From: Archegozetes longisetosus
Lineage: Eukaryota > Arthropoda > Arachnida > Sarcoptiformes > Trhypochthoniidae
Assembly (NCBI GenBank): GCA_018873245.2
Contig: JAEMBT020000005.1
Coordinates: 13,468,001-13,532,000, forward strand
Direction of reading: 5' to 3'
DNA: 64,000 nucleotides
Part shown: one piece after another, positions 22,132 through 34,704 of the stretch
How the letters are laid out: each line of letters opens with the position of its first letter
Position numbering within the stretch: position 1 is the first letter of the stretch
Notes under the pieces: generated by a model
Databases searched by the model: none
The model's input: only the letters and a program-made list of their open reading frames with translations
Told to the model about the DNA's origin: nothing
Made by a program: the position numbers and the translations under genes

Positions 22132-23683
22132 CGGTGGTAACTCTATCTACAATCTAGCTTTGTGCCACTTAAGTTTGGTATCAGATTAAAGGATTTGTGA
22201 CATTTTAATTAATTCAAAGCCCTATTAATTTGCATCATGTCATTTCTTGTTTACTATATAAATAATAAAATTAATTAATTAAACTTAGGAATTAATTAAA
22301 CATTAACACTAATCTGCTATCAATCTGACGTCAATGTTATTTATAGATTGTTTTGGTTATGAATTATATCTAAATTTTTGTAAATATTGTCAATATTAAA
22401 ATTTCATATATATTTCTCACGAATTTTCAGTTACTGTTACAGATTGTCCTAAACTTGAATCAAATGGATGTTAGATCTAAATCGATAAGAAGCAAAAAAC
22501 ACTTATCACATTCATTTTTATTGCATCCATATATCTTCAATACTTTAATGTCTCCTCACATGCTTTTTAAGATTCGCTTTAGACGAAATCTTTTAATCGC
22601 ATTTATCTAAGCCACAGACAAATAGTTTATTTGCTATATGAACCAGCTTATGATTATCCAAATTGCTTGATTGAGAGTAAGTTGATAGTAATTTAGTATC
22701 CATTATACTCACTGAAATCTCTAAATCTTTTCATGCTTTCATGTATTAAATGATAGTTTGAGAAATGGCTTTTATATTTAAGAACTTTTCCACATTTAGT
22801 CCAAAAACATTCATGCATTGTATGAACCTCTGTTATCTCTCACACAAAATTGCGAGCTTAGTCTTGAAACTACATTTATCTTAATGAATACTAGAACCTT
22901 CACGGGTTTTGATGCGTCTCCTAAGATCTGGCGACGTGAAACATTTTTTTCATAATCATCAAAATCACATTCAAAACTGTTTTCCTTATTATAATCTGAA
23001 CAAATGTGTCGAATAAATTATTTTATTGTTGAAAACCTATTTTAAGTCTCTATGATTACATTTTAACTTTCTCAATAACTAAAAATAGATTCAGATTCTT
23101 GTTAAGGTTTCAAACTTTATGTCACACGTCAAGTTTGAGTAAACAGAGAATCTCTTACCGTATATTTTCTCTTAACATTTTTTCTTTTGCTTATATCAGT
23201 TATTTTCCTGATATATATTAAGATATGTCGAATATTTTTGATTAGACTGACCGTCCTGAACCGCCTCTTTTACATAATTTTGTAATTCAAAGTAGTGTTA
23301 ATTTGAATGGTTATACGGGACGAACGCTAACAGATAGAAAAATTTCGACGAGAGATTTGAGCACTTCTTAACAAATAACATTAGGTCTGAATATTTTCTT
23401 TTAAAAGTAACTTAAGCTTGAAGACTTGTTCAATGATTGAACGTTTTAATGCAACTCTTTTTATTATGATTATTAAAATCATTAGTTGATCAAAAATAAG
23501 TACGACATTTACTATTTGGTAAATGGAATAAGTTAAATTCATCAAATTTGCGATTTTAGTGTATTTTTCCGACTTAGAGTACAAATTGAAGTTCATTTCG
23601 CTATAAACAAGAAGTGACAATTCATATCCAGCCCTTTAGCCAGAGTTTCCCAAATCACGACACACATGGAGTCCTTAGAGAAA

Positions 23684-23801
<118 letters not shown>

Positions 23802-25769
23802 ATTTTCGACTTTCAGAAAGTTTCAAGAAGTTTAGGAGCAAACTCAATACACGAGAAGATGCTAAGGAAAAAATATGTTTGAATTTTAACTACGATTGCC
23901 ACATCAGTTCTGTCTCAATCTCGCAAATAAATCAAAAGGAAAGCTGAAGCAAATTTTGAAAAATAAAAAAATTTTTTGCTATATTTGTGAGAATACAAAT
24001 TTTCTCTACAAATCAATGAATTGGCTTCATCCTATATATTAAATATCAACTTTTATTGTTGGTTTTAAACTTTGATTAAAAAGTATTGATTATATGAGTC
24101 AAAAACAGATACGATTTGGAATCTAGAAACTGAGATACAGTACTTATAGTGAACATTTTAAATTTATTTCCAAAAATGCCCAAAAATTTACTTATTCATT
24201 GATATATAGATTCAAATTTGAAAGAATATTTTATTGTTTTTCAAAAGAAGTGCCGAAAGCAACATTTATAACATATTATGAATCTATATGAGAGAATCAT
24301 TAAATTAGATGAAGCGAAGGACACGATTCATATTGAGGGAATTTTAGTTATTTAATAATGAGTAATTATTAAGAAAAATTCAGAATGAAAATTAGAAATA
24401 AAATGTATTCGACTTGTGAACATTTGATTAATTGAGATTCCTGTATTTTAATCTATTAAAATTTAGTACTTTAATAAATTCTTACTTTAGACTTGAGATC
24501 GAACCTCATTCCTTAAGATATGGCGACTGAGGATTCAAAACTTGCCCGCGACTTCATCTTTACAATGAGAAGTGACCCAAGAGACAAAGATGTTCAAGAA
24601 ACAATGCTTAAGATTAATAAAAAACTTTACAGTAAATACAAAGCAACTAAATGCAATAAGTCTATGAAATATACTATATATACAAATATATAAACAAATC
24701 AACTTGAAAGTTACTCTTATACTACCATGGAAAATTCTTTTCTGTAGTTTTTAATAAAAATAAGATATATACTCAACCGCTTAGCATAAAAGTGAAAGGT
24801 CTTTATTTTTTAACTTTTTTTATTATAGAAGATCAGAAGAACTATAATTCATTTGATATATGTTAGTTAAGTTGAATAATTACTTTGATGAATCTGAGAT
24901 TAATGTAATGATAATGCCTATTAAAATGTACCGTCGACAGATAAAAGTTATGTATTTGTCATCACTAAGAAGATGCAGAAAAGTTGATAAACCTAAGGGC
25001 TCAATAACTCATTGAGATCTGTATTACGTTTAGTGATATTAGTCGATAAGCGAATACTTAAAAGATTAGTTTAGAACTTTGATAAAATAGAATTTGACTC
25101 ATCTTTGTATTAAGTTAGGTGAGTCAATGCCACATCGGTTACAAGAAGTGATAGCTCGAGAGGACAGTCCAACTTATCATTAAAATTATTTAAATTGAAT
25201 CACAGTTGACTGTTGAGCTATTTTATTGAAATAGTTTGATATATTTTATCAGTAGCTTTCATTCTATGACTTATTGTTTTTCTTATGAACATCAAATAAA
25301 TTGACTTCAGCTACGAATAACATTATTACTCATATGCTTTTTAATTCCTGAGTAATGCCATAATTTGACGCCATAAACTTATAGTTTCAATTTATATCTC
25401 GTCCCTCTTATCTTATCCAAACGCATCAGAGATTAATCCGGGATCTACGCATAACTTTTTTCGACCGACTGTACTTGATGTATCAATTTAAGATGACTTA
25501 AGCAATACATGAACCTTATTGGTCATTTTGACTTTCTTATCAATCGAAAACTTAATCTTTAATGAGTAATAATTTTTATTAATACTAGTAAAGCCTGTCC
25601 TGTATTGCAATAAAGTACATATTTTAATATAACTGCAGAAAAGTATTTTCCGTGGTAGTGAATAAATGTCATCTCAGGAATTCACAAAGCATCCCAAAAT
25701 CGACGCTGCACTTATTGTTCTAAATAAATTTAAAACGGAAAAGGATATCAACAAAATTTAAACAATAGA

Positions 25770-26125
25770 CAACGCAGACTAATGAATTAAACTTTCTAAG
25801 TGTCTTCTGTCAGTGGCTACCAAATAGCGAAGGCTCATTTGAAAATTGTCAATCACTCTTCTGAGCATTTAGCTTCTGAACTAAACTTCTATCTTTATGG
25901 CCAATTTGAGCTCATTAGTGGTGTTTCTAGCAGCACTGAAGATCTGTCCTTAAGATATCTTCAAAGAAAGTAATGAAGCGGCGTGATGTCTGGGGAGACG
26001 GGAACCATTCGATACCACCTTCAGTGTGGCGCTTGATGTCCAAACCTATATAATACGTTGCTCCAAACTCAACGAAGTTTTGTAAACAAGTGGATGTGAA
26101 TCGGCGGTCATTTACACTCTGCATA
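25770..26125 (-). pseudogene. Decayed DDE-type transposase
   Basis: On the minus strand one frame gives 'SVNDRRFTSTCLQNFV' and '(G)GIEWFP'. The adjacent frame continues 'SPDITPLHYFL', a stop, then 'RYLKDRS'. This matches the 'WPPRSPDLTPLDYFLWGYLKDKV' region common in arthropod Tc1/mariner-type transposases, broken by a frameshift and stops. It ends about 140 bp downstream of the Galpha gene. Confidence 0.55.
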
Positions 26126-26263
26126 CTTTGAAGGATTGTGACGTATCAAAATCTCAATTTTAAATAAAGTAGTTTTAATTTTAATTTTTAAAAAATTGAT
26201 GAAGCATCAATTTTGGGACATTTAGTAGATCGAAGTAAAAATGAGCCAACATTTGTCAAGATT

Positions 26264-27352
26264 CTAGACTAACATCATTTGTTCAAGATTATTCTGAAGA
26301 ATAGTGTATTTCACAGATTCAAAAACAAATCGAATATTTTCTGTGTCAGTAGCACAAGTGAAATGACTGAACAATTTATCTTTATTAGGATTCAAGTCTT
26401 CATATATACTCAAAATGAATTCACGAGCACTAATAGGATCATAAGGGGGTCCATCATATTCTGAAAAATGGTCGATAAGATTAGAGTGTATGACCTTCTC
26501 TTCCAACAAATCCTTTTTATTCAAAAACAAGATGACGGAAGAATCTTCAAACCATTCACACGTAACAATAGTCTGAAATAATGCCTGACTTTCTTCCATA
26601 CGATTCTGTAAATTATTCTGTGAATCATATAAAGTCATATCATATTCATTTAGAGCCGCTAAAAATATAATCGAAGTCACACTTTCGAAACAATGAATCC
26701 ATTTTCGACGTTCAGATTTCTGTCCGCCGACATCTACTATTCGAAAACGAAAAGAACTTATTTCAAAAAAATATTCTTTAATTCCGGTAGTCGGGACCCG
26801 GACACGAAGTATATCTTGTTGTGTTGGTAAATAATTAATATCCGCTAGTCGATCGATATCATCAAAATAATATTTTGCAGAATCACTCAATTGAAACTCA
26901 TTTCTTCTATTATAACATTCTTGAACTCCTGAATCTGACCACAAATTCTTAATAGCTTTCACATGAATAGTATCCAATTCTGTAATTATTGATGTTTTAT
27001 AGTCAACAAAAACATTTTCTAATATTAAAGCATTCTCTATATTATCGGGATCTTTATAATCGAGTTTCAAAGTATTCATAGCTTTTATTAAACTTTGAAT
27101 CGCTACAAAAATATTGTGATAAACATATTGAACAAATTGTTTCCTCTCTTTATCTGTATAATCGCACTCGTGAATGATTTTCATCTGTTTAATAAAAGTA
27201 CTCTTTCCCGACTCTTCAGTTCCCAACAGAAGAAGTTTTAATTCTCGCCTCGACTCACGTAAATCTCTTTTCAATCTTTTTTCAATTAAATTGTTAATTT
27301 TTTTCTGTTCTTTCTTTATTCTTAAGGCTTCACTACATATACAGCAATACAT
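26264..27352 (-). CDS. G protein alpha subunit, Gq-like, intronless
   Basis: A single uninterrupted frame of 362 residues; Gq alpha is about 359. Galpha subunits bind GTP at the inner plasma membrane and relay receptor signals; Gq members activate phospholipase C beta. Visible features: N-terminal Cys cluster 'MYCCIC' (likely palmitoylated), P-loop 'GTEESGKST' at 44-52, switch I 'RVRVPTTG', switch II '[12 protein letters not shown]', 'NKKDLL', and '[13 protein letters not shown]' near the end. Similarity to Gq is strong throughout ('[18 protein letters not shown]', '[14 protein letters not shown]'). Oddities: Glu46 replaces the Gly equivalent to Ras Gly12, Lys replaces Arg after the catalytic Gln, and the tail is 'LEQMMLV' instead of the usual 'LKEYNLV'. 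The lack of introns suggests a retrocopy. The frame is fully open, so it is probably expressed. Confidence 0.9.
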   Translation of the reverse strand: MYCCICSEALRIKKEQKKINNLIEKRLKRDLRESRRELKLLLLGTEESGKSTFIKQMKIIHECDYTDKERKQFVQYVYHNIFVAIQSLIKAMNTLKLDYKDPDNIENALILENVFVDYKTSIITELDTIHVKAIKNLWSDSGVQECYNRRNEFQLSDSAKYYFDDIDRLADINYLPTQQDILRVRVPTTGIKEYFFEISSFRFRIVDVGGQKSERRKWIHCFESVTSIIFLAALNEYDMTLYDSQNNLQNRMEESQALFQTIVTCEWFEDSSVILFLNKKDLLEEKVIHSNLIDHFSEYDGPPYDPISAREFILSIYEDLNPNKDKLFSHFTCATDTENIRFVFESVKYTILQNNLEQMMLV

Positions 27353-29546
27353 GTTTTCCTAAACCTTTTCAAAACACTAAACAATAAAAATTTAGTTCAA
27401 CTGAAGAAATAACCTTTTTTCTAATAAAGAATAAACACTTTCAGCCAGTAATCAGATGACGCGTAAATAAGCCATGTTTTATCCCGAAAATACAGTTAAA
27501 ACGATCAATATAACATGAGTTTAATCAACACAATAATATTAAAACTTCAGATTAATCTGTTTTTTTAGTTGAACAACAAATAAGTACTCGAGATTACCTC
27601 TTCTCGATTCAAGTGTATGTGGCACAGTTTCATCTGTATATTTTAATGAACACAAAATTTCTTGACAATAATTTCTTGATTAAGACTTTAAACATCATTT
27701 GAGATTGTTTATTAAGTTATAATAGCCGTAAAACTTCATTACGAATATTCAGCAAGACAGAAATTAAATTTTAAGGCAATCTTCAAATCACATCAAATAA
27801 TTTATAGATGTAAGAGTTGTATTGAATGATAAATTTCTGGATTAGATAACAATGTTTACTTATGTCTAAAACAAAAACCACTTTCAGAACATTTAATGAA
27901 ACATAAAATAATTTACGATCAACTTTTATAACTCTTCGCTGAGATATTCACTACTTATTATAGAATATCAAACTCAAAACATAGGAAAATTGAGAATCTT
28001 TATATAAAAAACTTCATGAATCAATGGTAAGAACTTTTGAGAAGGATGTTTTCAGAAGAAAGAGAAATTCTTATCTCAGTTTAAGGACTTTTAGAAGTAA
28101 AACTGAATAGCATTTAAATGAATCATTAAATTTCTTATTGAAAATTCCAGACATAGCTAACTATCAGTTGGATTCTTAAAACTAACAGTTCTTACAGACG
28201 CTCTTGAGAAGCAATAAGTCGTTTATTCAAAGAAAGCATTTGTTTATTTTCAAGATAAATAATGTTACATTTGTAAATAATGTCATGAATTATGTGGTGG
28301 TAAGAGTGAAATACTCTTCTATTTTTATGCAGATAAAGTATGCTTTAGTAGTTATCCTTGCCGTGATCCGGGATCCCGTTTTCATCGTTTCTAGTTAAGA
28401 AATTGGTGAAAAATCAATAAGATAAATCCTTATAGTGTTATTGTAAAATCACTTTTTAAAGTAAACTCGTGGCGGTATTGTTTGCCAAAAACGCATCAAA
28501 CATTTTAATTTAATCTTTGATCCTACCTAAAAAAATTTTGATTCCCAGGATTACGAATGAATCCCTAACATGTTTTTGTGTATCTATAAGTTTAGATTAA
28601 TTTTCAAGTACAAAAATAAGGTTGAGCAATACTTGAAAATTCATCAATTCTGAAACTAATTGAGTTATGCAAAAGTTTTCCTACTTATTTTCAAGTTTAT
28701 ACAGTAAAACCCTTTTATAGTTAATGGCTGTGATAGATCTTTTATTCACCATATCGATATATTAATGATTTATATTCCATTGAAAAATAATATTAAATGC
28801 AATTCTGAAATATTTATTAGAAAATGTCTTAAAGCATTAGCTACTGCTATACTAGTGAATACAAGTCGTATCTAGCAGGTGTAACCTAATAGCTATCAAG
28901 AGCATCCTAAACCAGCAGAATTATGCTGAAATGAGCTTGTATCATACTTATACTGTAGCCTAACCTTTGGCTTACTGCAGTGACCAAAGCATCATAGCTG
29001 AACCATTGCTAATTAAATGAATTTAAAGCAATTGTTTCGAGTATATTTTTATTTTTAAAATTTGCAGAATACTATATTTACGGAAATTTTATTAATATAA
29101 TAGAAAATTTATTACCATAATCATGATCATACTAATGATCAAAATACAGCATAAATTAATGAACAAACACATTTATGAAAATTTTTCCAGTCTGTTTTCG
29201 ATAGGAACCTTAGTGGTTACTTAGACAAAGAATTGGAGGCACACTGAGCTAAAGATCTATTTATTCATTATTATTGCGTACAAAAGCAGAAGAATATCAA
29301 AATTTTGTAGTTTAAATAGTCATTAATATAAACGATAATTGAAAATAATTATATTATATTAAGAACTGTTTTCGACATTTTATTATAAACTTGTAAAAAA
29401 TATATTAGTTATCAGAAATTTTGGATTGTTTTAAAATTGCAATTCATTGTTTATTATATGAATTAGCTTGAGGTTTTATACTAAAAATTATAGTAAAATC
29501 ATTTTGTATTCAAAGCAATATTTAAAGTTTGAATTTCTTATATTAA
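27353..29546. other. Intergenic, no gene seen
   Basis: Upstream region of the Galpha gene and 3' flank of the first LRR gene. A single pogo-like terminus ('TACAGTAAAACCCTTTTATAG', about 28691) has no visible partner. The 64-codon frame at 28204-28398 has no recognisable family. Confidence 0.4.
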
Positions 29547-30648
29547 TCATGCGTTTACATAAACGGAATCTAAAACTTTGCAATCACTAACTTCTTCAAT
29601 ACTATGCATCCAAAAAGGTTTACCATCACTACAAACAGCATTCAATATCTGTTTACTGATTCTTTCTTTATCTGTTAACAACCATTTCATTCGACAGTCA
29701 CATTCCAAAGGATTTCCCTCAACAATAATCTGATTCATAATATCTCTCTCAATAAAGGGCTTAAAAACGTTCTCATCCAAATATGACAATAAATTTCGGG
29801 ACAAATCGATAAGAAGTGGTCGCTTAGAGTTAGTGAAAACTCCAGATTCAAAGCTCTGAGCAGTCAATAAATTGTCAGACAAGTCAATGGTTACTCTTTC
29901 GAGCGAAGTTCTCCTCATATCGAAAGCATGACTAGAAATATAATTAATTTTAGACCCAATAGTTATATTTTTGATTTCATCGGGACAGTGATAAAAAGCA
30001 TAGTTCCCTATCCTCTTAATCGGACCATAAATACTGATCTCTTTCAGATCCCACTGATTTCCCGATAGAGGTCTGAACGCATAGTCCGGTATTTCAGTCA
30101 AGTTTATGCCATTGATGTCAATCTTCTGGATATTATTAATTGAACTGAGGGCATCAAAAATATTATGATTAGGTGGACAATTCGTTAATAGTTTTGCGTT
30201 ATTGATAGTGAGTGTTTTTAAAAATCTTCTTGTAGATCCGAAAGCGTTTGTGTGAATTTTAGACAATTTTTCTGCATTATTAATCACTATCTCTTCGAAG
30301 TTAATGTCGAAGAAAGCACATTCTTCTAGTTCTGTCAATTCTTTGTTACTTATGTACAGTTTATCGAACTTCTTCTGAAACCATTTCACTGAACTACTGG
30401 TGTATTCAAATACACGCTTCAAATTGTAGTTTTGATCGGTATTGCAGTGAAAATTCTTGTCTTCCTCACAAATACACGGATCTATGAGTTGTTTATTTGA
30501 CGGGCATCTACCACTGAAGATTGATCCGAAATTTGCAGATAATGCAAGAAATACAAAAACTGTAAAGACTTAATACGATATGATTGAAAGATTTAATTTG
30601 TTAGAAAATAGTTTGTTCGCTTTTCTGTAACTTACAGTTTAGATCCAT
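29547..30648 (-). CDS. Secreted leucine-rich repeat protein (LRR gene 1)
   Basis: Two exons: a 13-nt first exon (30648-30636) with the ATG, a 76-bp GT-AG intron, then 30559-29547. Product about 341 residues. The joined start gives a signal peptide ('MDLNFFVFLALSANFGSI') and an LRR N-cap 'CPSNKQLIDPCIC'. Irregular LRRs follow, then a C-cap 'NPLECDCRMKWLLTDKERIS' near residue 290. There is no transmembrane segment after the C-cap, so it is probably secreted. The 'CPxxxxxxPCxC' opening is common in extracellular arthropod LRR proteins of unknown ligand. It lies downstream of, and on the same strand as, its paralogue at 31452-32708 with an 800-bp gap, consistent with tandem duplication. Unlike that paralogue it has no intron within the repeats. 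Confidence 0.85.
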
Positions 30649-31451
30649 ATTCAGTATTTAATTGCATTCTAATCCAATCGATGCCTTTTATTTGAAATCT
30701 AATTTTTGTAATTGTTCTTTGGTTGACATACTTTCAGTTGAATAAACATTTAATGAAGAAATGATTGAAATTGTAATTAAATCTATCATTTCATTTACCA
30801 ATCTGTTTATTTAGCTGTTTTCGTGATATTAAATTCAAAATGGATTATCGAAACTGTATCAATACTTGAATCTATGAAACTAAACTGAATTTTACTTAAG
30901 AGACTGGTTTCTTTATAGTTTTGTTCTAAATACAGACTCTTTGGGCTAGTTCTTTAGTGCTGATCGATTCATTTTGAATCTAAGAATAATTCAAAGTTTC
31001 TGACCTGCCAAAAAATTTGGATATTTCATCTTATATACTCAAACATCCGTGATTTATTTACAGAATAGACTGGTTTTCGGACTTTTGGAGAAAAATTTCA
31101 AAGGGGAGACCATTAAACAATTTTTTGAGGATTATTTCCAATAAATTTAAAATCAAAGGATAAAAGTTTAATCAACTTCTAAAAGCCTTCGCCTAAATAC
31201 AACCATAAATTTTATTTGAGATTTTATTCTCGATGAAATATATTCTATATTTTGAAAAGTTAATTTCAATAAATATTAAATCACGTATTTAAGATTTTTG
31301 ATTTCAAGTGGATTCTTGCAATTGAATAGTTATTTGTAGTTCAATACTTTTGAGACTCATGTATGTCGAACTAGATATTAATTATTAGTCAAAATTAGAT
31401 ACGAAAACTAATTTAGACTTAATTAGGGATAAATTTCATAAAAGCTTTAAT
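30649..31451. other. Intergenic between two tandem LRR genes; nothing recognised
   Basis: AT-rich, no open frame or repeat of note. It would include the promoter of LRR gene 1 near 30650-30800. Confidence 0.4.
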
Positions 31452-32708
31452 TCATTCTTTACAAGTTACAAAATTATTTAAATCTAGCTCAAATAACATT
31501 TTACCACTTTTACATTTGGCTTCTATTACTTGATTCTTCATCCTATCCTTATCTTTGATGAGCCATTTTGATAGACAGTCACATTCTAGAGGATTATTCT
31601 TAACATTAATAATGGTCATGGAATCTAATCTCAAAATGGGACCAAAAACTTTTTCATCCAAAAAAGTCAGATGATTATCGGCTAAATTGATTTCCAAATG
31701 TCTCTTCGAATTAGTAAAAGATCCGACTTCGAAAGAACTGGCGTTTAGTTTATTATTCTTGAGTAAAATTATTAGATAACTCTCTGTTTGAAAGTTGAAG
31801 TCAAAGGAGTGGGCATGAATTTTGTCGATCTGTTGATTAGATAAGTCTAAAATCCTTTAATATACAAAAATTTAAGAATTTGTTAGTATATGAGTTGAAA
31901 TAATTGTGGCTAAATAGCTTTCTCTAAGAACGAGATAAGTGAATAGATTTTGAGCATTCACTTATCTGCTTCTTTCAGTAAATAATTGATCAACTTTTTC
32001 ATAACTACCTCAAATGATTGACATTATAGAAGGCATTATTTCCTATAGTTTGAATTGAATTATTCGAAAAATCAACTGATTCTAAATGTTGTAACTTTTC
32101 AAAAGCGTTTTCTGGTATTTCTGTTATAAGACTAGAAGTAATGTTAATTCTCTCGATGTTGACCAAAGAATTTAATGCCCGAAATAAATCATAATCTGAT
32201 TCTATGTTCTGCAACTTTGATGAACCGATTTGTTCAAAATGTTTAATAGTATTGGCGGTAAAGTTCTTGTTGAAAGCTCGTGAATGAATTCTGGCCAAAT
32301 TTGTCGCATCTCTTATGACTATTTTACTAAATCTAATGTCTTGGAATAGATCTTCTGGTATTTCTGCCATTTCTGTGTTATTGAACAAGAAAGTTTCAAA
32401 CTGCTTATCATTATCAGTCAAGTGTCGACTTATGTCATGAAATACTGAATTGAAATCGAAAGCGTTGTAGCCGCCGCATATTATAATGCTATCATTTTCG
32501 CAAATACACGGGAACACAACTGTCTGTGAAGGACACTTTCCACAAAGTATTCTTGAATAGCATAAGAATATTATGAATATTATTTTACCTAAATCTAGAA
32601 TTTGAATATGTTTTTTTGATGAGTAGAATCTCGAGCAAATTTATATATACAAACAACTTCTTATAAATTTAGATATATATAAATAAACTTACTGTTGAAA
32701 TCTTGCAT
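31452..32708 (-). CDS. Secreted leucine-rich repeat protein (LRR gene 2)
   Basis: Three exons: 32708-32693 (16 nt, with ATG), 32588-32009 and 31854-31452. GT-AG introns are 104 and 154 bp, in phases 1 and 2, giving about 332 residues. The spliced start makes a signal peptide ('MQDFNSKIIFIIFLCYSRIL') followed by 'CPSQTVVFPCIC'. LRR motifs such as 'LESVDFSNNSIQTIGNNAFY' and 'LDLSNQQIDKIHAHSF' lead to the C-cap 'NPLECDCLSKWLIKDKDRMK'. It is similar to LRR gene 1 along its length, for example both carry 'FTNSKR' before the last repeat. The phase-2 intron sits within a repeat and is absent from LRR gene 1. The product is predicted to be extracellular; partner unknown. Confidence 0.85.
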
Positions 32709-33572
32709 TTGAAAAACACTTAATATGAAAAGACATAAATTTGAGTTAATTCATTAGTGAGTTTTTTAAAGACTTTGAATAACATCTAAATTGTTTTAGG
32801 TATTTCTATAGTATTCATATGTCATTTGTCTATTTTCTCACTGCTTATCATCCATTTCTGATATTAAGATAGTCTATGAAAATAAGCATTTCAATGAAAA
32901 ATATCAAACATTTAACAAATGAGTCACTTACCCGAAGCGAGTCTGAGTTACACAAACATTCTTTGAGAGATAATCTCAAAAGTATGTCAAAAAATAGTGA
33001 TGAGACATCGTAAACCCAAAAGACAACGTATTATATTTGTATATACAAATCAAATGTTTGACGAATTTTTAGTGTGGATAAAAATGCTGAAGCAATATCA
33101 ATACATGATGTTCTAAATTCTATCTGAGATGAAATTAACATGAACTCAGTTTATGAATAAGAAACTTACTCGAGAAAAAAATTGAACTCTTATTTCTTGT
33201 GGATCAATTTATTCAACTGTTTTAATGCATATTTTTTCAATAGCATAAACAGAGAACTAAAGAGTATCAAAAAGTTCTCATGAGCATCAAGTGAATAGAG
33301 GCTTGAAGTCATTGTTAGGTTCTTAATAGAATGATAAAATCTAAACAATAATAGAGATATATAATTAAAAATTCTTTGAGACTTCGAATCGATAATAACT
33401 TTACAATTTCAATTTTTTATTTGAGAGTCGAATTGATTATAAATACCACAAACATTATTTCAATGTTTTTGAGCTATCAGATATTCTGAAAATAGTCGGG
33501 CATTTTATATTGCTATAGTAATAGGCTTAAAACAGAATGAACTGAATTAACTACAAGATTATATATATAAAT
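32709..33572. other. Intergenic, no gene seen
   Basis: 5' flank of LRR gene 2 and 3' flank of the aldo-keto reductase. No repeats or coding frames are supported. Confidence 0.4.
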
Positions 33573-34439
33573 CTAGAAAATGACTTTATTGAGAGCATCG
33601 ATTTCGTGCATATCGCTTTCAGTTAGAGTAAAATCAAAAATATTAATATTTTCAACGATATACTTCTTATTAACAGATTTCGGGATAACAATAACATTGC
33701 GCTGTATTTGATATCTGAGGGCGACCTGAGCTGAAGTGACGTTGTGTTTGTGACCAATTTCCACCAATTTGTTATCTTTAAGCAGATTCTCGCTGCCGAC
33801 TCGACCTCCAAGTGGACTGTACGCTGTTAAAGTAATATTCTTTCCGTTTAAATAAGTTAACAATTTCTTCTGATTGTTATATGGATGACATTGAACTTGA
33901 TTTGTGACCGGTTTGATTGAGGAATTCTTAAGAATCCGATCAATCTGTTCTTCATTAAAATTCGAAACTCCAATGGATTTCGTTAAACCTTTCTTTAGGA
34001 CATCTTCCATACCCTTCCACGTCTCGACTATATCAACAGTTGATCTCGGATTGTGTATTAGATATAGATCTAGATATTCGAGACCCAAATTAGTCAACGA
34101 TTCGTTTATGCCTCGAGGAACTCGAGAGCGCTCATGATCCTCAGTTTCGAGTTTGCTAACGATAAATAATTGTTCGCGTTTAACTTTTCCTTCCTTTATT
34201 AGATCCTTCAATGCTATTCCGATATCATGTTCGGTTCCATAGTTTAGTGAAGTATCAATATGTCTATAACCGGCTTCAATGGCATCTCGGACTGCATGAT
34301 ATGTATCGTTCCCAGTATGAGATGTTCCCAAACCTACGATTGGAATTTCCAAACCGTCATTGAGTAAAAGACGCGGCGCTTTCTCTGTTAAACTATGTGA
34401 CAAACACATCAAAACTAATAAAATTTTCAACATTTCCAT
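33573..34439 (-). CDS. Aldo-keto reductase with an N-terminal signal peptide
   Basis: One exon, 288 residues. Aldo-keto reductases reduce carbonyls with NADPH in a TIM barrel. The catalytic tetrad is present: Asp62 and Tyr67 in 'GYRHIDTSLNYGTE', Lys96 in 'FIVSKLETEDHE', His129 in 'YLDLYLIHNP'. The cofactor end is also present ('IPKSVN' near 255). Two oddities. It begins with a hydrophobic leader 'MLKILLVLMCLSHSLTEKAP', which suggests secretion or ER entry, whereas the family is typically cytosolic. It also stops at 'IDALNKVIF', about 25-30 residues before the usual C-terminal loop, which normally shapes the substrate pocket. The start ATG is favoured because the leader is intact and no upstream frame continues. 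Substrate unknown. Confidence 0.9.
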   Translation of the reverse strand: MEMLKILLVLMCLSHSLTEKAPRLLLNDGLEIPIVGLGTSHTGNDTYHAVRDAIEAGYRHIDTSLNYGTEHDIGIALKDLIKEGKVKREQLFIVSKLETEDHERSRVPRGINESLTNLGLEYLDLYLIHNPRSTVDIVETWKGMEDVLKKGLTKSIGVSNFNEEQIDRILKNSSIKPVTNQVQCHPYNNQKKLLTYLNGKNITLTAYSPLGGRVGSENLLKDNKLVEIGHKHNVTSAQVALRYQIQRNVIVIPKSVNKKYIVENINIFDFTLTESDMHEIDALNKVIF

Positions 34440-34704
34440 TAAAAAGTTTGTGGCTTTCTAGAAAATGAATTGAGTCAATATTTTATAATTTGTTTCTCGA
34501 GAATCGAAAGTGTGATCCGTTCTAATAATATTCAATTCTTATATACATATCCGTATTGAGGTTCATTTAATATTATGGGATTTTGATCATGTGCTAAATT
34601 GAAAGATAAACTGCTCGCAAAGCATAAGGTTTTCATTACCGACCTATCCAAAGATCTCGCTTTGTTATCAATTTATTACTATAAATAGATTTATAATCAG
34701 TCGG

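Noticed and set aside
26264-27352. Galpha gene as a dead processed pseudogene
   Set aside because: All 362 codons are open and nearly all nucleotide-binding motifs are kept. No poly-A tract or direct repeats were seen, so origin as a retrocopy is only inferred from the lack of introns.
28691-28711. pogo-type terminus 'CAGTAAAACCC' after a TA
   Set aside because: No matching inverted terminus was found within several kb, so it is not called as an element.
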